The translations under genes and the position numbers were made by a program. Below are positions 44,202 to 52,769 of a stretch of 64,000 nt of DNA, one piece after another. The notes under the pieces were generated by a model. It worked only from the letters and a program-made list of their open reading frames with translations, did no database searches and was not told where the DNA came from. Position 1 is the stretch's first letter. Every line of letters starts with the position of its first letter. Source of the DNA: Trinickia acidisoli (GTDB taxonomy: Bacteria > Pseudomonadota > Gammaproteobacteria > Burkholderiales > Burkholderiaceae); the NCBI RefSeq assembly GCF_017315725.1, contig NZ_JAFLRG010000002.1, forward strand, positions 1,302,001 to 1,366,000, written 5' to 3'.

Positions 44202-44626
44202 GATCCGCGTGGCGAATCGAATTGCCAGGCTGTCCGCTACGCGTGTATCACGCGGATACCGACGCCGCGGGAGTCGCGCATCACAGCGCATACCTGAGAT
44301 GGTTCGAACGGGCGCGTGCCGACTGGTTGGCTGCGGCCGGATTCAGTGCACGCCGTCTCGATGTCGAGTACGGTGTTGCATTCGCTGTCGTGCACGTCTC
44401 GCTGAACTATCGTCGGCCAGCCGAGTTGGACGACGATTTAGCGATACACGGGTTTGCGACGATCGGTGCGCGTGGCGTCGTCGTGGCCGATCAAACGGTA
44501 TCTCGCGGCGAAGAGATTCTCGCCCAATGCGACATCAAGCTCGCTTGCGTGAGTATTCGTAACCGTACGCTGGCGCCCCTACCCGCGCCGTTGCGATCAG
44601 CGCTCGTTGATGCTCATATCGAATAA
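44198..44626 (+). CDS. Acyl-CoA thioesterase, hot-dog (4HBT/YbgC) family
   Basis: A 142-residue hot-dog protein. YHADTDAAGVAHHSAYLRWFERARADWL carries the catalytic Asp of 4-hydroxybenzoyl-CoA-type thioesterases (DTDAAG-H), followed by VHVSLNYRRPAELDDDL. Start is TTG 44198 after the strong site AAGGAG; the TTG shares bases with the TGA stop of the previous gene (TTGA), so re-initiation is expected. An upstream ATG at 44132 would add a non-homologous extension inside the preceding gene. It would hydrolyse an acyl-CoA made or used by its partner. Confidence 0.8.
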   Translation: MRSAWRIELPGCPLRVYHADTDAAGVAHHSAYLRWFERARADWLAAAGFSARRLDVEYGVAFAVVHVSLNYRRPAELDDDLAIHGFATIGARGVVVADQTVSRGEEILAQCDIKLACVSIRNRTLAPLPAPLRSALVDAHIE

Positions 44627-44698
44627 AAAATATATCGCTCTCTCAAGTATCGACCGAGGGCGATTCAAACTCACTGATATGAACTCACAGGCGGTTTC

Positions 44699-44723
44699 TT
44701 CTGCCGCCGAAACACGCCTTCGC
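44699..44723 (+). promoter_or_regulatory. Imperfect PIP-like box before the second 19-residue-repeat gene
   Basis: TTCTG (44699-44703), 15 bases, TTCGC (44719-44723), with TAAATA beginning 33 bases further. Conserved in place with the box of copy 1. Confidence 0.4.
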
Positions 44724-44788
44724 ATTTTGAAAAGACACAGGCAATACGCACCGGGCTAAATAAGTCGTTTCGCTCATGGAAAAAGGAA

Positions 44789-45655
44789 ATGGGTCCCCCT
44801 CGCATTGGCCCCGGCGTCCCCGGCATTCCCGATCCTTCCGGTTCTGACCGGCCGCCCGGCCCCCAGAAGCCCGACATATCCGCCCCTTCCACGAGCAAGC
44901 ACCACTTTGGCGCGTTAGGTGAGCTGCCGCCTCGCTCGGAGTCGCCATCAGGTGCGACTAGGAAAACGGCACGGTTCGCATCCTCGCAAACCAATCGATC
45001 AACGGCACCCGATCTTTCCTTGGATCAGGTCGTGAACGGCATTATCCAGCTTCATGAGTTGCCACACGCGGAGCAGATGCCGATGCTCAAAAGGTTGGCC
45101 GGCCAGGTCCCCCGACTACCCGTCGACCATCAATGCGAGGTACTGCGCGATCTCGCCTCGACGATATCCAAATTCCCAGAGGCCGGGCGGCGACCCGCTT
45201 TCGAGCATCTACTCGATGTGATCTCTCACCTACCCGTCAAACAGCAAGGCGTAGCGTTGGGGACAATCACCGCCCACATGATGCTGCTACCAGCCGACGA
45301 CCGGCTGCCGATGTACCACCGGGTCGCCGATCAGGTCGCCGGGATGCCCGCGGATCCACGACGGCAGTGGACGAATATGGTCGCCGAACAAATCTCGCGT
45401 CTGCGGGAGCCGCTCCGGTTTCCGCTGTTCTCGGGCGTAGCCAATCGGGTCTCGCAGTTGCCTGCCGAGCAGCGAGCCCCTTGGATGGACATGCTAGACC
45501 GACAGATCCAGTATCTGCCGCCGGAGAACCAGCATCGCGCCGCCTTGCAGGTCGCTCGTATGGCTGCGCAACTGCCATCTGAACAGATGAATCAGTGGTT
45601 AGGAGGCGCTCGATCTTTTGACAGGCACCTTGGCTCGTCGAGCGAAGGCGCATAA
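44789..45655 (+). CDS. 19-residue-repeat helical protein, candidate type III effector (copy 2)
   Basis: A 288-residue paralogue of the gene at 42412, with ten in-register 19-residue units beginning at residue 91 (for example LPVDHQCEVLRDLASTISK and LPAEQRAPWMDMLDRQIQY) and the same Pro-rich head (MGPPRIGPG). Identity is moderate and spread over the whole length, so the copies diverged some time ago. The ATG at 44789 follows AAAAAGGAA. Two unrelated metabolic genes lie between the copies. Confidence 0.68.
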   Translation: MGPPRIGPGVPGIPDPSGSDRPPGPQKPDISAPSTSKHHFGALGELPPRSESPSGATRKTARFASSQTNRSTAPDLSLDQVVNGIIQLHELPHAEQMPMLKRLAGQVPRLPVDHQCEVLRDLASTISKFPEAGRRPAFEHLLDVISHLPVKQQGVALGTITAHMMLLPADDRLPMYHRVADQVAGMPADPRRQWTNMVAEQISRLREPLRFPLFSGVANRVSQLPAEQRAPWMDMLDRQIQYLPPENQHRAALQVARMAAQLPSEQMNQWLGGARSFDRHLGSSSEGA

Positions 45656-46212
45656 CCGGCGACGCAAGGAACGTCGCGCGGCATGGAGGGCATGACGCAC
45701 GGAGTCATTTGCACTTTCACTGCTAAAGAAGCAATTCGACAACATGTCCGGCAAGTACGAACTATCGTAATTTCTCGAGATCGAACGAAACCTTCAAGAC
45801 CGCTATTCGCAATTCAGTCGCATCGACGGGGAAAGCGCGCTTTGCGATGCCAAAAAAATACTCAAAAAATCTGAGGCATCCTTACGAAACAGAAAGGTTT
45901 GGCAGGGCTTATGCAGCGCGGGTTTGCGAAGCATGCACGGCACCGTTACCGCTTTCCCCTCACAGCACCGCAATAACTACCGACCGGACGGTCAACACGG
46001 ATTTCCGTTGAAACAACGTCGATCTTGCGGCCTACCCCGTTTAAAAACGACATCGGCGAATCCGCGTGGCAGAAGGAAATCTCAAATGGCCACGATTTCA
46101 GAGACACAATTTGTTACATCCCTGAATGACGAACGTCCGTAGCTTGCGATAACGCGGCCCGCAACCGCATAGATACGGAAATACGTCTTTGACGCTTTCC
46201 TTGGAGAGCAAC
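45656..46212 (+). other. 557-base leader/intergenic region before hrpG, with possible 18-codon leader ORF
   Basis: No full gene seen. At 46086-46142 a reading frame of 18 codons (MATISETQFVTSLNDERP) has a fair ribosome-binding site (AGAAGGAAAT) and ends 70 bases before the hrpG start; it could be a leader peptide or chance. No exact PIP box was found, consistent with hrpG acting above HrpB/HrpX. Confidence 0.3.
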
Positions 46213-46998
46213 GTGAAACTTGCCGTGATGACACCCAACAGCAACCTATTCAATCTGATCTGCCTATGCTCCGGCGAAGAAACGATCGAATGCTTCCGGT
46301 TCTTTGACGACATGGCGCTGTCTCGCGCGATATGCCGCGAGGAGTACGACGCGATCATCGTCGACGCGGCAACCGGCGTCGATGCAAAGCGCGCCTTGTT
46401 CGCACGACGCGCGTGCTACGGCGACCGGCGTGCGCCGCTGATCGTGGTCGGTTCGTTCGACAGCCGCGATGAGATCGAACGTGCTTTCAGCATCGGCGCC
46501 GACGACGTCGTGCGCTCGCCGATCGATCGCAACGAACTCGCTGTGCGCATCCGCCTAGCGTCGCGCCGCAGCAGATCGATCGCGCCGCCGCGCTCGGAGG
46601 ACTGGATCGAATGCGGCCCGTATCGGCTCGATCGCAAAGCCGGCGTGGTGCAGCTCGACGGACGCGAAATTCGGCTCACCGCGCGCGAATTTGCCGTCGC
46701 GTGGCTGCTGTTCTCGTACGCGGGCCAGTATGTCAGCCGGCACATGATGGCAGGCGCCATTTGGAGTTGCACCGAAGACATTGTCGGCCGCACGCTCGAA
46801 CAGCACATCTACAAGCTGCGCAAGAAGCTCGATCTCAGTGGGTCCAACGGCGTGCAACTGCGCACGATGTACGCGCATGGTTATCGCATCGACGTCGATG
46901 ACGAGCACGAGCGCATCGAATTGCCGCCGACGGGCGAGCCGGCTGGCCTACCTCATTGCCCAACATCATCGGAATGCCTACGCGCGGTGCAGTATTGA
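46213..46998 (+). CDS. hrpG: HrpG-like OmpR-family response regulator
   Basis: A 261-residue regulator. The N-terminal receiver domain has its putative phospho-acceptor at Asp51 (YDAIIVDAATG) and KRALFARR after it. The C-terminal winged helix of OmpR type is seen in IRLTAREFAVAWLLFSYAG, DIVGRTLEQHIYKLRKKL and TMYAHGYRI. Size, domain order and location in an hrp cluster fit HrpG, the regulator that activates hrpB/hrpX in response to plant signals. The start is GTG 46213 because GGAGAG lies six bases upstream; a TTG at 46189 would add eight residues. No sensor kinase is adjacent, as usual for HrpG. Confidence 0.8.
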   Translation: MKLAVMTPNSNLFNLICLCSGEETIECFRFFDDMALSRAICREEYDAIIVDAATGVDAKRALFARRACYGDRRAPLIVVGSFDSRDEIERAFSIGADDVVRSPIDRNELAVRIRLASRRSRSIAPPRSEDWIECGPYRLDRKAGVVQLDGREIRLTAREFAVAWLLFSYAGQYVSRHMMAGAIWSCTEDIVGRTLEQHIYKLRKKLDLSGSNGVQLRTMYAHGYRIDVDDEHERIELPPTGEPAGLPHCPTSSECLRAVQY

Positions 46999-47399
46999 AG
47001 ATATCTGTCATAGATCGTCCTTGCCGGAATCTCCCCGTAGGCGTCGTAAATCCCGTTCACCAACAGGGCCAGCATCGCCGGTGTTTCGTCCTCGCGCTCC
47101 AAAGGTGATCGCGACCACTGCGCCTTCAGCTTGCTCAACTCTTGCTGCCGCGTGACCCCCGAGTCGCGATCTTCCGCGACCGTCCGTGCTCGCGCGGCCC
47201 TATCGGCACAGGTTTCCGCCGGCGGCACAGCTTGCTCACCCACGCCGGCTGCGCTGCGAATGCCGTTGGTCTGCGCATACGCAGGCAGCCCGCTCAGCGA
47301 GGTGACAATCAGTGCGCTGGTCAATGCAAGACATCCGGCCTGTCGCCCGACAAACCACGAAGCGCAACCACCGGTACGTCGATTCACAAATCGATTCAT
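46953..47399 (-). CDS. Exported hypothetical protein downstream of the cupin gene
   Basis: A 148-residue protein with a long n-region and a signal-peptide core (CLALTSALIVTSLSGLPAYAQ, cleavage likely after YAQ). The mature part is charged, helical and of unknown function, with three cysteines. Its ATG is three bases after the stop of the cupin gene, so both share the PIP-box promoter at 48.6 kb. The last 46 bases overlap the end of hrpG on the other strand. Confidence 0.6.
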   Translation of the reverse strand: MNRFVNRRTGGCASWFVGRQAGCLALTSALIVTSLSGLPAYAQTNGIRSAAGVGEQAVPPAETCADRAARARTVAEDRDSGVTRQQELSKLKAQWSRSPLEREDETPAMLALLVNGIYDAYGEIPARTIYDRYLQYCTARRHSDDVGQ

Positions 47400-47402
47400 G
47401 TG

Positions 47403-48593
47403 TCAGGCCATCCACGCGAGTGAAACGGACGCGCCATGCTTGCTCGCATGCGCGTGGCTTTCGATGGAAGCGTCGGCCGCGAAGCGGCTTATCGACATCG
47501 TCGCGCCCTTCGCCCAGACGCAATGAAACCATCCTGTCGGAATCACCAAGAGATCCCCGGCATGAATCGTCACGTCGACATAACGAGCCCGCGCAAAGCG
47601 GGGAAAGCGCGCCAAATCGGGCGCATCCGCGTCGACGCGACACGGCCGATAGGTATTGAACACGTCGAGTGCATAGACATTGCACGCTTCCCGAGGCGGA
47701 AAAAGCCGCACGCGCTTGGAACCATGCACCTGCGCGAGAAACGAATTGTTGATGTCGCAATGCAGATTGGTCACGAGCGTTTCCTCGCTCAGCTTGCCGA
47801 ACCATAATTGCGCTGCGCCAAAAAGCGCGGCGGCAAACCCCGGCACGCGAAAGCGTTCTTTCCATGCCGGCGGGACCGGACTGCCCCCGGTGTAGTTCGA
47901 TACCGGGGAGAGTCTCGCGCGCGTTTCATCGAGCGCCCCGATCATGTCCTTCAGCGTCTGCACACGCCCTGTCCGCGGATCGCCTCTCAACACCGTCGCC
48001 CCATCCCGCTCGCACCACTCGGACAGCGTCCAGTCAACCTCCGGCCAATCGATGGCCCCACGCGCCAGCAGCGGCGCTCCTTCGAGGATCGATGTCACGA
48101 TTCGCTGCGGCCATGCTGGCGTATCGCGCACGTCGATGATGTCGACTTCCCGCAATGCCGGCTGCTCTCGCGCTCTTGCACGCTCGAGCGCCGCCGATAC
48201 TTCGGGTGCGGGTCGCTTCAGCAGTTGAAACCAATAGGCTGCAATCCGCTGCGCCCCCTCTACTCGGATGCCGCCCAACGCCGCGATTTCAGCGCTGCGC
48301 TCGTCGAACGTGGTCGAACACACGAGCAGATGTTTCAGCACGGCGGTCGTCGTCGTGATGCGTACGGCCGGCACATCTGCGGATGCATCGAGGCGCGAAC
48401 AACCGATCGAATTGCCCAACGCGAACCGTCGGCTAGCATCGGGCCGATCGGTGACATACAGCTCGACACACGACGGCGCTCGCATCGGCGCATAGTGTTC
48501 GGCTAGAACCATGAGAAGCCGGTCCGGCAAAATGTCCAACCCGTCCTGCGCTGAAGGCCGAGCGTCGTCTGGAGATGCAGGAGCTTGTCGCAT
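47403..48593 (-). CDS. JmjC/cupin_8-like Fe(II)-2-oxoglutarate hydroxylase, Hrp-regulated
   Basis: A 396-residue protein. Residues about 20-130 look like an SCP2-type sterol/lipid carrier domain (VRITTTTAVLKHLL and IRVEGAQRIAAYWFQLL). Residues about 150-375 form a JmjC/cupin fold: metal ligands His278, Asp280 (NLHCDINN) and His357 (IPTGWFHCVW), with Lys293 (SKRVRLFPP) for 2-oxoglutarate. A complete PIP promoter lies 37 bases before ATG 48593. It could be a translocated effector acting on host protein or lipid, or a bacterial enzyme induced with the T3SS. Upstream in-frame codons lie before the promoter and are excluded. Confidence 0.75.
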   Translation of the reverse strand: MRQAPASPDDARPSAQDGLDILPDRLLMVLAEHYAPMRAPSCVELYVTDRPDASRRFALGNSIGCSRLDASADVPAVRITTTTAVLKHLLVCSTTFDERSAEIAALGGIRVEGAQRIAAYWFQLLKRPAPEVSAALERARAREQPALREVDIIDVRDTPAWPQRIVTSILEGAPLLARGAIDWPEVDWTLSEWCERDGATVLRGDPRTGRVQTLKDMIGALDETRARLSPVSNYTGGSPVPPAWKERFRVPGFAAALFGAAQLWFGKLSEETLVTNLHCDINNSFLAQVHGSKRVRLFPPREACNVYALDVFNTYRPCRVDADAPDLARFPRFARARYVDVTIHAGDLLVIPTGWFHCVWAKGATMSISRFAADASIESHAHASKHGASVSLAWMA

Positions 48594-48629
48594 GATATTC
48601 GGGCCGACGATGCGATGAAGTTGCGAACG

Positions 48630-48691
48630 AGTATGACGCTGACATACGGTCGACACAGTCACCCGGGCGAAGTGCAGCGCAACAATCCGAA
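48630..48691 (-). promoter_or_regulatory. Complete PIP box promoter of the JmjC/cupin gene
   Basis: Minus strand: TTCGG (48691-48687), 15 bases, TTCGC (48671-48667), 31 bases, CATACT (48635-48630). Confidence 0.87.
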
Positions 48692-48952
48692 GCCGAATTG
48701 CCGATAGGCGCAGTGCGCAAGCGCATAAGTGCGTCGATCCGTTCAATGCTTCGCGTTTCGCGGCCGCACCCACGCGGATCGTGCGCTCAAATAGACAATT
48801 CGCTCTACGTTGCGTCAACGCTACGAGCAAACACAGCAGCAAGCTCGGCTCGCTATGAAGCTGTCTGCGCCGTCATCGAAACGGAATGGCAATGCGTGCG
48901 ATTGCACGCGTCGCGGCATTGGATCGGGGTATGTCGATAGAACTGCACGAAT

Positions 48953-50176
48953 ATGGACGTGAAAAACATCCCCATCGAAAGTTTGAGCTCCGAGGATTTG
49001 ATTCGGCCTGACATTCTCGCCGATCCGTATCCGCTGTTTCGCCGTCTTCGTCTCGAAGACCCCGTGCACCGGGATGCCAAGGGAAACGGATGGATGCTGA
49101 CCCGCTATGACGATATTGCGTTAGTGATGAGCGACCTCCGCTTTTCCGCCGAACGTGTGCTCCCGCGCGATCGTGCCGACGGCGGTGCCACGCTCATGAG
49201 CATGGCCCTGGCGCGACAGATGCTCTTTCTCGATCCGCCCGATCACAACAGGCTGCGCAAGCTCTTCGCCAAAGCCTTCACGCCTCGCCGACTAGAAGGC
49301 CTGCGCCCGCACATCGCCGAAATCGCCAATGGGCTGCTGGACCGCGCGGCAACGGCAGGCATTCGTATCGACTTCATCGGCGATTTCGCTGCGCCGTTGC
49401 CGGTCGCCGTCATCGCGCAAATGCTCGGAATGCCCCGCGAGGATTGGCCCAGACTCCGCGTTTGGTCCCGCGCATTCGGCCAGTTGATCGCGGGACGCAC
49501 GCTTTGCGCAAGCGAATTTCAGCAGGCCGAGCAGGACATCGGGGCGTTCATCGAATATTGTCGCGGTCTGATCACGCAGCGCAGGCAGTGCCCCGAGAAC
49601 GATATGCTGAGCGATCTCATTGCCGTCGAGGAGATGGGGGACCGGCTCAGCGAGCAGGAGTTGATCATGAACCTGATCCTGCTGTTCGCGGCCGGGCACG
49701 GTACCACGACGCATCTGCTCGGGAACGGACTGCTTGCCCTGCTCACACACCCGGACCAATGGCGGCGGCTGCTCGACGACGAGTCGATTATGTCCACTGC
49801 GGTCAATGAACTGCTTCGATTCGATGCGCCGATTCAGGTCACCAGCCGCGAAGCGTCGGAAGACATCTTGCTGGCGGGTAAGCTCATCCGAGCCGGCGAG
49901 CTCGTCAGGGTGTTCTTGGGCTCCGCCAATCGAGACCCCGAGCACTTCACCGACCCCGACACGTTGGATGTCCGCCGCTCCGGCGCACGCATCCTGTCCT
50001 TCGGACACGGCATTCATACGTGCCTAGGTTCGGCGCTTGCCAAGCTGGAAGCAGAAATTGCCTTCACCGAATTGATCCGTCGATTCCCCCATGCGCGTAT
50101 CGAGGAGCAGGCTCTCCAACGAGCGCCGAGCGTTTCCCTCCGAGGATTGCGACGCTTGACGGTCACGCTCGGATGA
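48953..50176 (+). CDS. Cytochrome P450
   Basis: A 407-residue soluble bacterial P450. The I-helix oxygen-activation motif is AGHGTTTH (247-254), ExxR is ELLR (Glu286-Arg289), and the haem loop is FGHGIHTCLG with Cys357 as thiolate ligand. All key residues are intact. The substrate is unknown; redox partners are not adjacent. It is divergent from the JmjC/cupin gene with 359 bases between, in which no plus-strand PIP box was found, so Hrp control of the P450 is not shown. Position inside the hrp island suggests modification of a secondary metabolite or plant compound. Confidence 0.9.
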   Translation: MDVKNIPIESLSSEDLIRPDILADPYPLFRRLRLEDPVHRDAKGNGWMLTRYDDIALVMSDLRFSAERVLPRDRADGGATLMSMALARQMLFLDPPDHNRLRKLFAKAFTPRRLEGLRPHIAEIANGLLDRAATAGIRIDFIGDFAAPLPVAVIAQMLGMPREDWPRLRVWSRAFGQLIAGRTLCASEFQQAEQDIGAFIEYCRGLITQRRQCPENDMLSDLIAVEEMGDRLSEQELIMNLILLFAAGHGTTTHLLGNGLLALLTHPDQWRRLLDDESIMSTAVNELLRFDAPIQVTSREASEDILLAGKLIRAGELVRVFLGSANRDPEHFTDPDTLDVRRSGARILSFGHGIHTCLGSALAKLEAEIAFTELIRRFPHARIEEQALQRAPSVSLRGLRRLTVTLG

Positions 50177-50255
50177 AGAAATTTTTGCGAGCGCGGCGGC
50201 GCGAAGCGCGGCTCGCGTGCTAATGACACGTATTCGAGCATCCAATCAGACTCTC

Positions 50256-50861
50256 ATGACGCGGCTCTCCTTCTTCGCCGTTTCCGCTAGCGTAGCCCTC
50301 GCATCGAGCATGATCGGACTCGCAGGCTGCGCGTCCACCGCCGCGCATTCCATTCAACCGTCGGCGAACAGCGCATTGCCTACGGAGTTGCGAGTCGGGC
50401 CGAAGCAAAGTCTCGACGACGTCCTCGTCACGCTCGGCGACGAAACATGGCGTTGCGCGCGGGCGGCGGTCGATCCGGCGAGTAGCGCCGTGCGCTCAAA
50501 TTCCGCGCTGCAGTGGGTACAGGTCGGCTCCGCGGGTACCCTCGTCACTCGCAAGCGGCGCAATGTCGGCACGGTGCTGCCCGGCGATTACTTCGTCGCC
50601 TACGACGGCAGCTTCGTGAAAGCCATCGTGACGCATCAAAGCCAAGTCGATGCCAATACGCTGACGTGGGCCCGTTATAGCGTGCAGTACGATGGAAACG
50701 CGTCGCCGGCGCAGGGCCGCTTTGCACATCTGTCTTCGATTCTGCGAATCGAAACGACGGGTGGCCTTCCCCCCAATCCGCGCTGCATGCACGAAGGACT
50801 GCAGCTACTCGTGCCATATAGCGCGACCTACCTACTCTATCGCGCTTCAGTCACCAAGTAA
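50256..50861 (+). CDS. DUF3455-family lipoprotein
   Basis: A protein of about 201 residues with a lipoprotein signal (MTRLSFFAVSASVALASSMI, then GLAGC lipobox). The body fits DUF3455, with TWRCARA near the start, a central W/G-rich strand region and the C-terminal RIETTGGLPPNPRC...VPYSATYLLYR that defines the family. Anchored in the periplasm or outer membrane; function unknown. ATG 50256 gives a standard-length signal; ATG 50223 is also possible. It follows the P450 gene by 79 bases on the same strand. Confidence 0.7.
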   Translation: MTRLSFFAVSASVALASSMIGLAGCASTAAHSIQPSANSALPTELRVGPKQSLDDVLVTLGDETWRCARAAVDPASSAVRSNSALQWVQVGSAGTLVTRKRRNVGTVLPGDYFVAYDGSFVKAIVTHQSQVDANTLTWARYSVQYDGNASPAQGRFAHLSSILRIETTGGLPPNPRCMHEGLQLLVPYSATYLLYRASVTK

Positions 50862-50896
50862 CCGCAGTCTCTCGCTCGATGCGTGCGTACGTGCGC

Positions 50897-52705
50897 TTAG
50901 AACGAAATCACACGAGGTGTGAGCAAATACACCCGCTCCATGTGCGAATTCGTGTCGTTGTTATCGCGAAACAGCGCGCCGATCAGCGGAATTTTCGACA
51001 GGCCGGGCACACTCGTCGTGCCGTTGGATTTCGTGTCGGCGCTATAGCCCGCGATCAATAGACTTTGGCCCTGCCCCACGAGCGCCTCCGTATTGATCTC
51101 GCTCGATGTGATGACCGGCAACGTATCGACCGTCTGATCGCTGGCAAGCTGTCCGTCTTCGATATGCACGTTCAGCTTGATATAAGTCTTGCCGTCGTCG
51201 TGAACGAGCAGCGGCAACACACGTAGCGACACGCCCGTCGAGATGTTGTACAAGTCCGCAGAGGTGTAGCCGGACACGCGCACGAAGAAGCTGGTCTTGT
51301 TGTCCAACATGGCTTCGACGTTATCGAGCGTCGCGACTTTCGGGGTCGCTTCGATCTTTGCCAGCGTCTTCGATTGAGAAGCATTGATCCGCGCAAGCAA
51401 ATAGCGCCCCGCATCGCCGAGTACCGCCGTGAGCGAGCCGCCCACCGGCGTCGTGCTAACTACCGACGTGCCGTCCGCCAGCGTCGTCGTGCCGAAATTC
51501 GGGCTGATGTTGCCGGTATAGTTGTTTTGCGACGTAGTACCCGAACCGGTCTGAAGGTCGACGTGGCTATTGTGCGCGTGCCAATCCACACCAATCTGCT
51601 GCAGGAAGTCGTTGTCGATTTCGATGATATGTGCTTCGATCTCGATCACCGTGGGCCGAACGTCGAGCGCATCGACGAGCGCTGCGTATTGATCGATCCG
51701 CTGCGGAACGTCACGCACCAGCACCGAATTCGTAATCGGATCGGCGCGAATGACCGGCAGTTGCCCGTCGTCGGCCGTACTCGCCGACCCGAGCAATTGG
51801 GCAGCCATACCGCCGCGCGCGCCGGCGCCACCGGCATTTCCCGCACCGAGCATGTCGCCATACGACATATTCCCGCTCACGCTGGACGGCAACGGCGGCA
51901 TCAGCGTTTGCTGGCCGTTGCTGTTGACCGAATCGCTATTCGCCAGCCCGCCGCCGGTCGATTGGCCTGCGACATCGGTCATCTGCTGCACGCGCGAGAT
52001 GTTGGGCGATCCCCCCGGTACCGTCGCGCTGCGCGCGCCGCCGTTGGCGTTGTTCACCGGATGATAGAGACTCGACAGCACGCTCGCTACGCCTTTCACC
52101 GTAATCGTGTCGCTGTCGAGTTGCACCTTATGATCGTCGGCCCAAGCATGCTTCAGCTTGAAGATGCGAACCACCGAACCACTGTTCCGGTCCTCGCTAT
52201 CGTCGAGCGTTTGCGCAACCGACTGCACGATCCGCACGTAGTCCGGCGGACCATTGACGAGTATCGTTCCCGCCGCGTCGTCATACATGACCGGAAAGCG
52301 CGGATCGTCGAGCTGCATCGACCGCAGCGTGCCGAGCAACTGTTGCGGTGTCGCGTGCTGCAAACGCACTACCTCGCGCTTGACGTCGTTCGCATTGCTG
52401 ATCGACAAGATGTTGCCGTCGTAGAACCATACGAAGCCGAACGTGGATGCAAGCGTGTCGAGAAAGCGTTGCGGCGACATATTGAATTCGCCGGTCACCG
52501 TTCCCTGCACGTTGCTCGCAATCGACGCCGTAATGCCTTGGCTTGCCGTCAAGTCCCGCAGAACGTCGGTCAGACTCTTGCCTTGCGCGTCGATATGAAT
52601 GATCTGGCTACGCCAGAGAACAGGCGCAGCATGCACGCAACGCGGCGTGGCTACCGCGATCAAAGCGCCGATGAAAATTGCCCTTAGAAGCGTACCCAGT
52701 TTCAT
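50897..52705 (-). CDS. hrcC: T3SS outer-membrane secretin
   Basis: A 602-residue secretin with a Sec signal peptide (MKLGTLLRAIFIGALIAVAT). The N0 domain (ITASIASNVQGTVTGEFNMS) and N1/N3 domains precede a Gly/Asn-rich linker near 210-290, then the secretin barrel domain with VPGLSKIPLIGALFRDN near the C-terminus. It forms the outer-membrane ring of the Hrp injectisome. No separate PIP box was seen in the 64 bases before it, so it is probably read from the regulator gene's transcript. Confidence 0.93.
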   Translation of the reverse strand: MKLGTLLRAIFIGALIAVATPRCVHAAPVLWRSQIIHIDAQGKSLTDVLRDLTASQGITASIASNVQGTVTGEFNMSPQRFLDTLASTFGFVWFYDGNILSISNANDVKREVVRLQHATPQQLLGTLRSMQLDDPRFPVMYDDAAGTILVNGPPDYVRIVQSVAQTLDDSEDRNSGSVVRIFKLKHAWADDHKVQLDSDTITVKGVASVLSSLYHPVNNANGGARSATVPGGSPNISRVQQMTDVAGQSTGGGLANSDSVNSNGQQTLMPPLPSSVSGNMSYGDMLGAGNAGGAGARGGMAAQLLGSASTADDGQLPVIRADPITNSVLVRDVPQRIDQYAALVDALDVRPTVIEIEAHIIEIDNDFLQQIGVDWHAHNSHVDLQTGSGTTSQNNYTGNISPNFGTTTLADGTSVVSTTPVGGSLTAVLGDAGRYLLARINASQSKTLAKIEATPKVATLDNVEAMLDNKTSFFVRVSGYTSADLYNISTGVSLRVLPLLVHDDGKTYIKLNVHIEDGQLASDQTVDTLPVITSSEINTEALVGQGQSLLIAGYSADTKSNGTTSVPGLSKIPLIGALFRDNNDTNSHMERVYLLTPRVISF

Positions 52706-52769
52706 ATTGGATTATTGGACTATTGGAATATAGGATGAAAAATCGACGACAACAAAATGGAACACCCCG

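Noticed and set aside
51374..52687. A 437-codon plus-strand frame opposite hrcC
   Set aside because: Arg/His-rich shadow of the secretin gene; no start site or motif.
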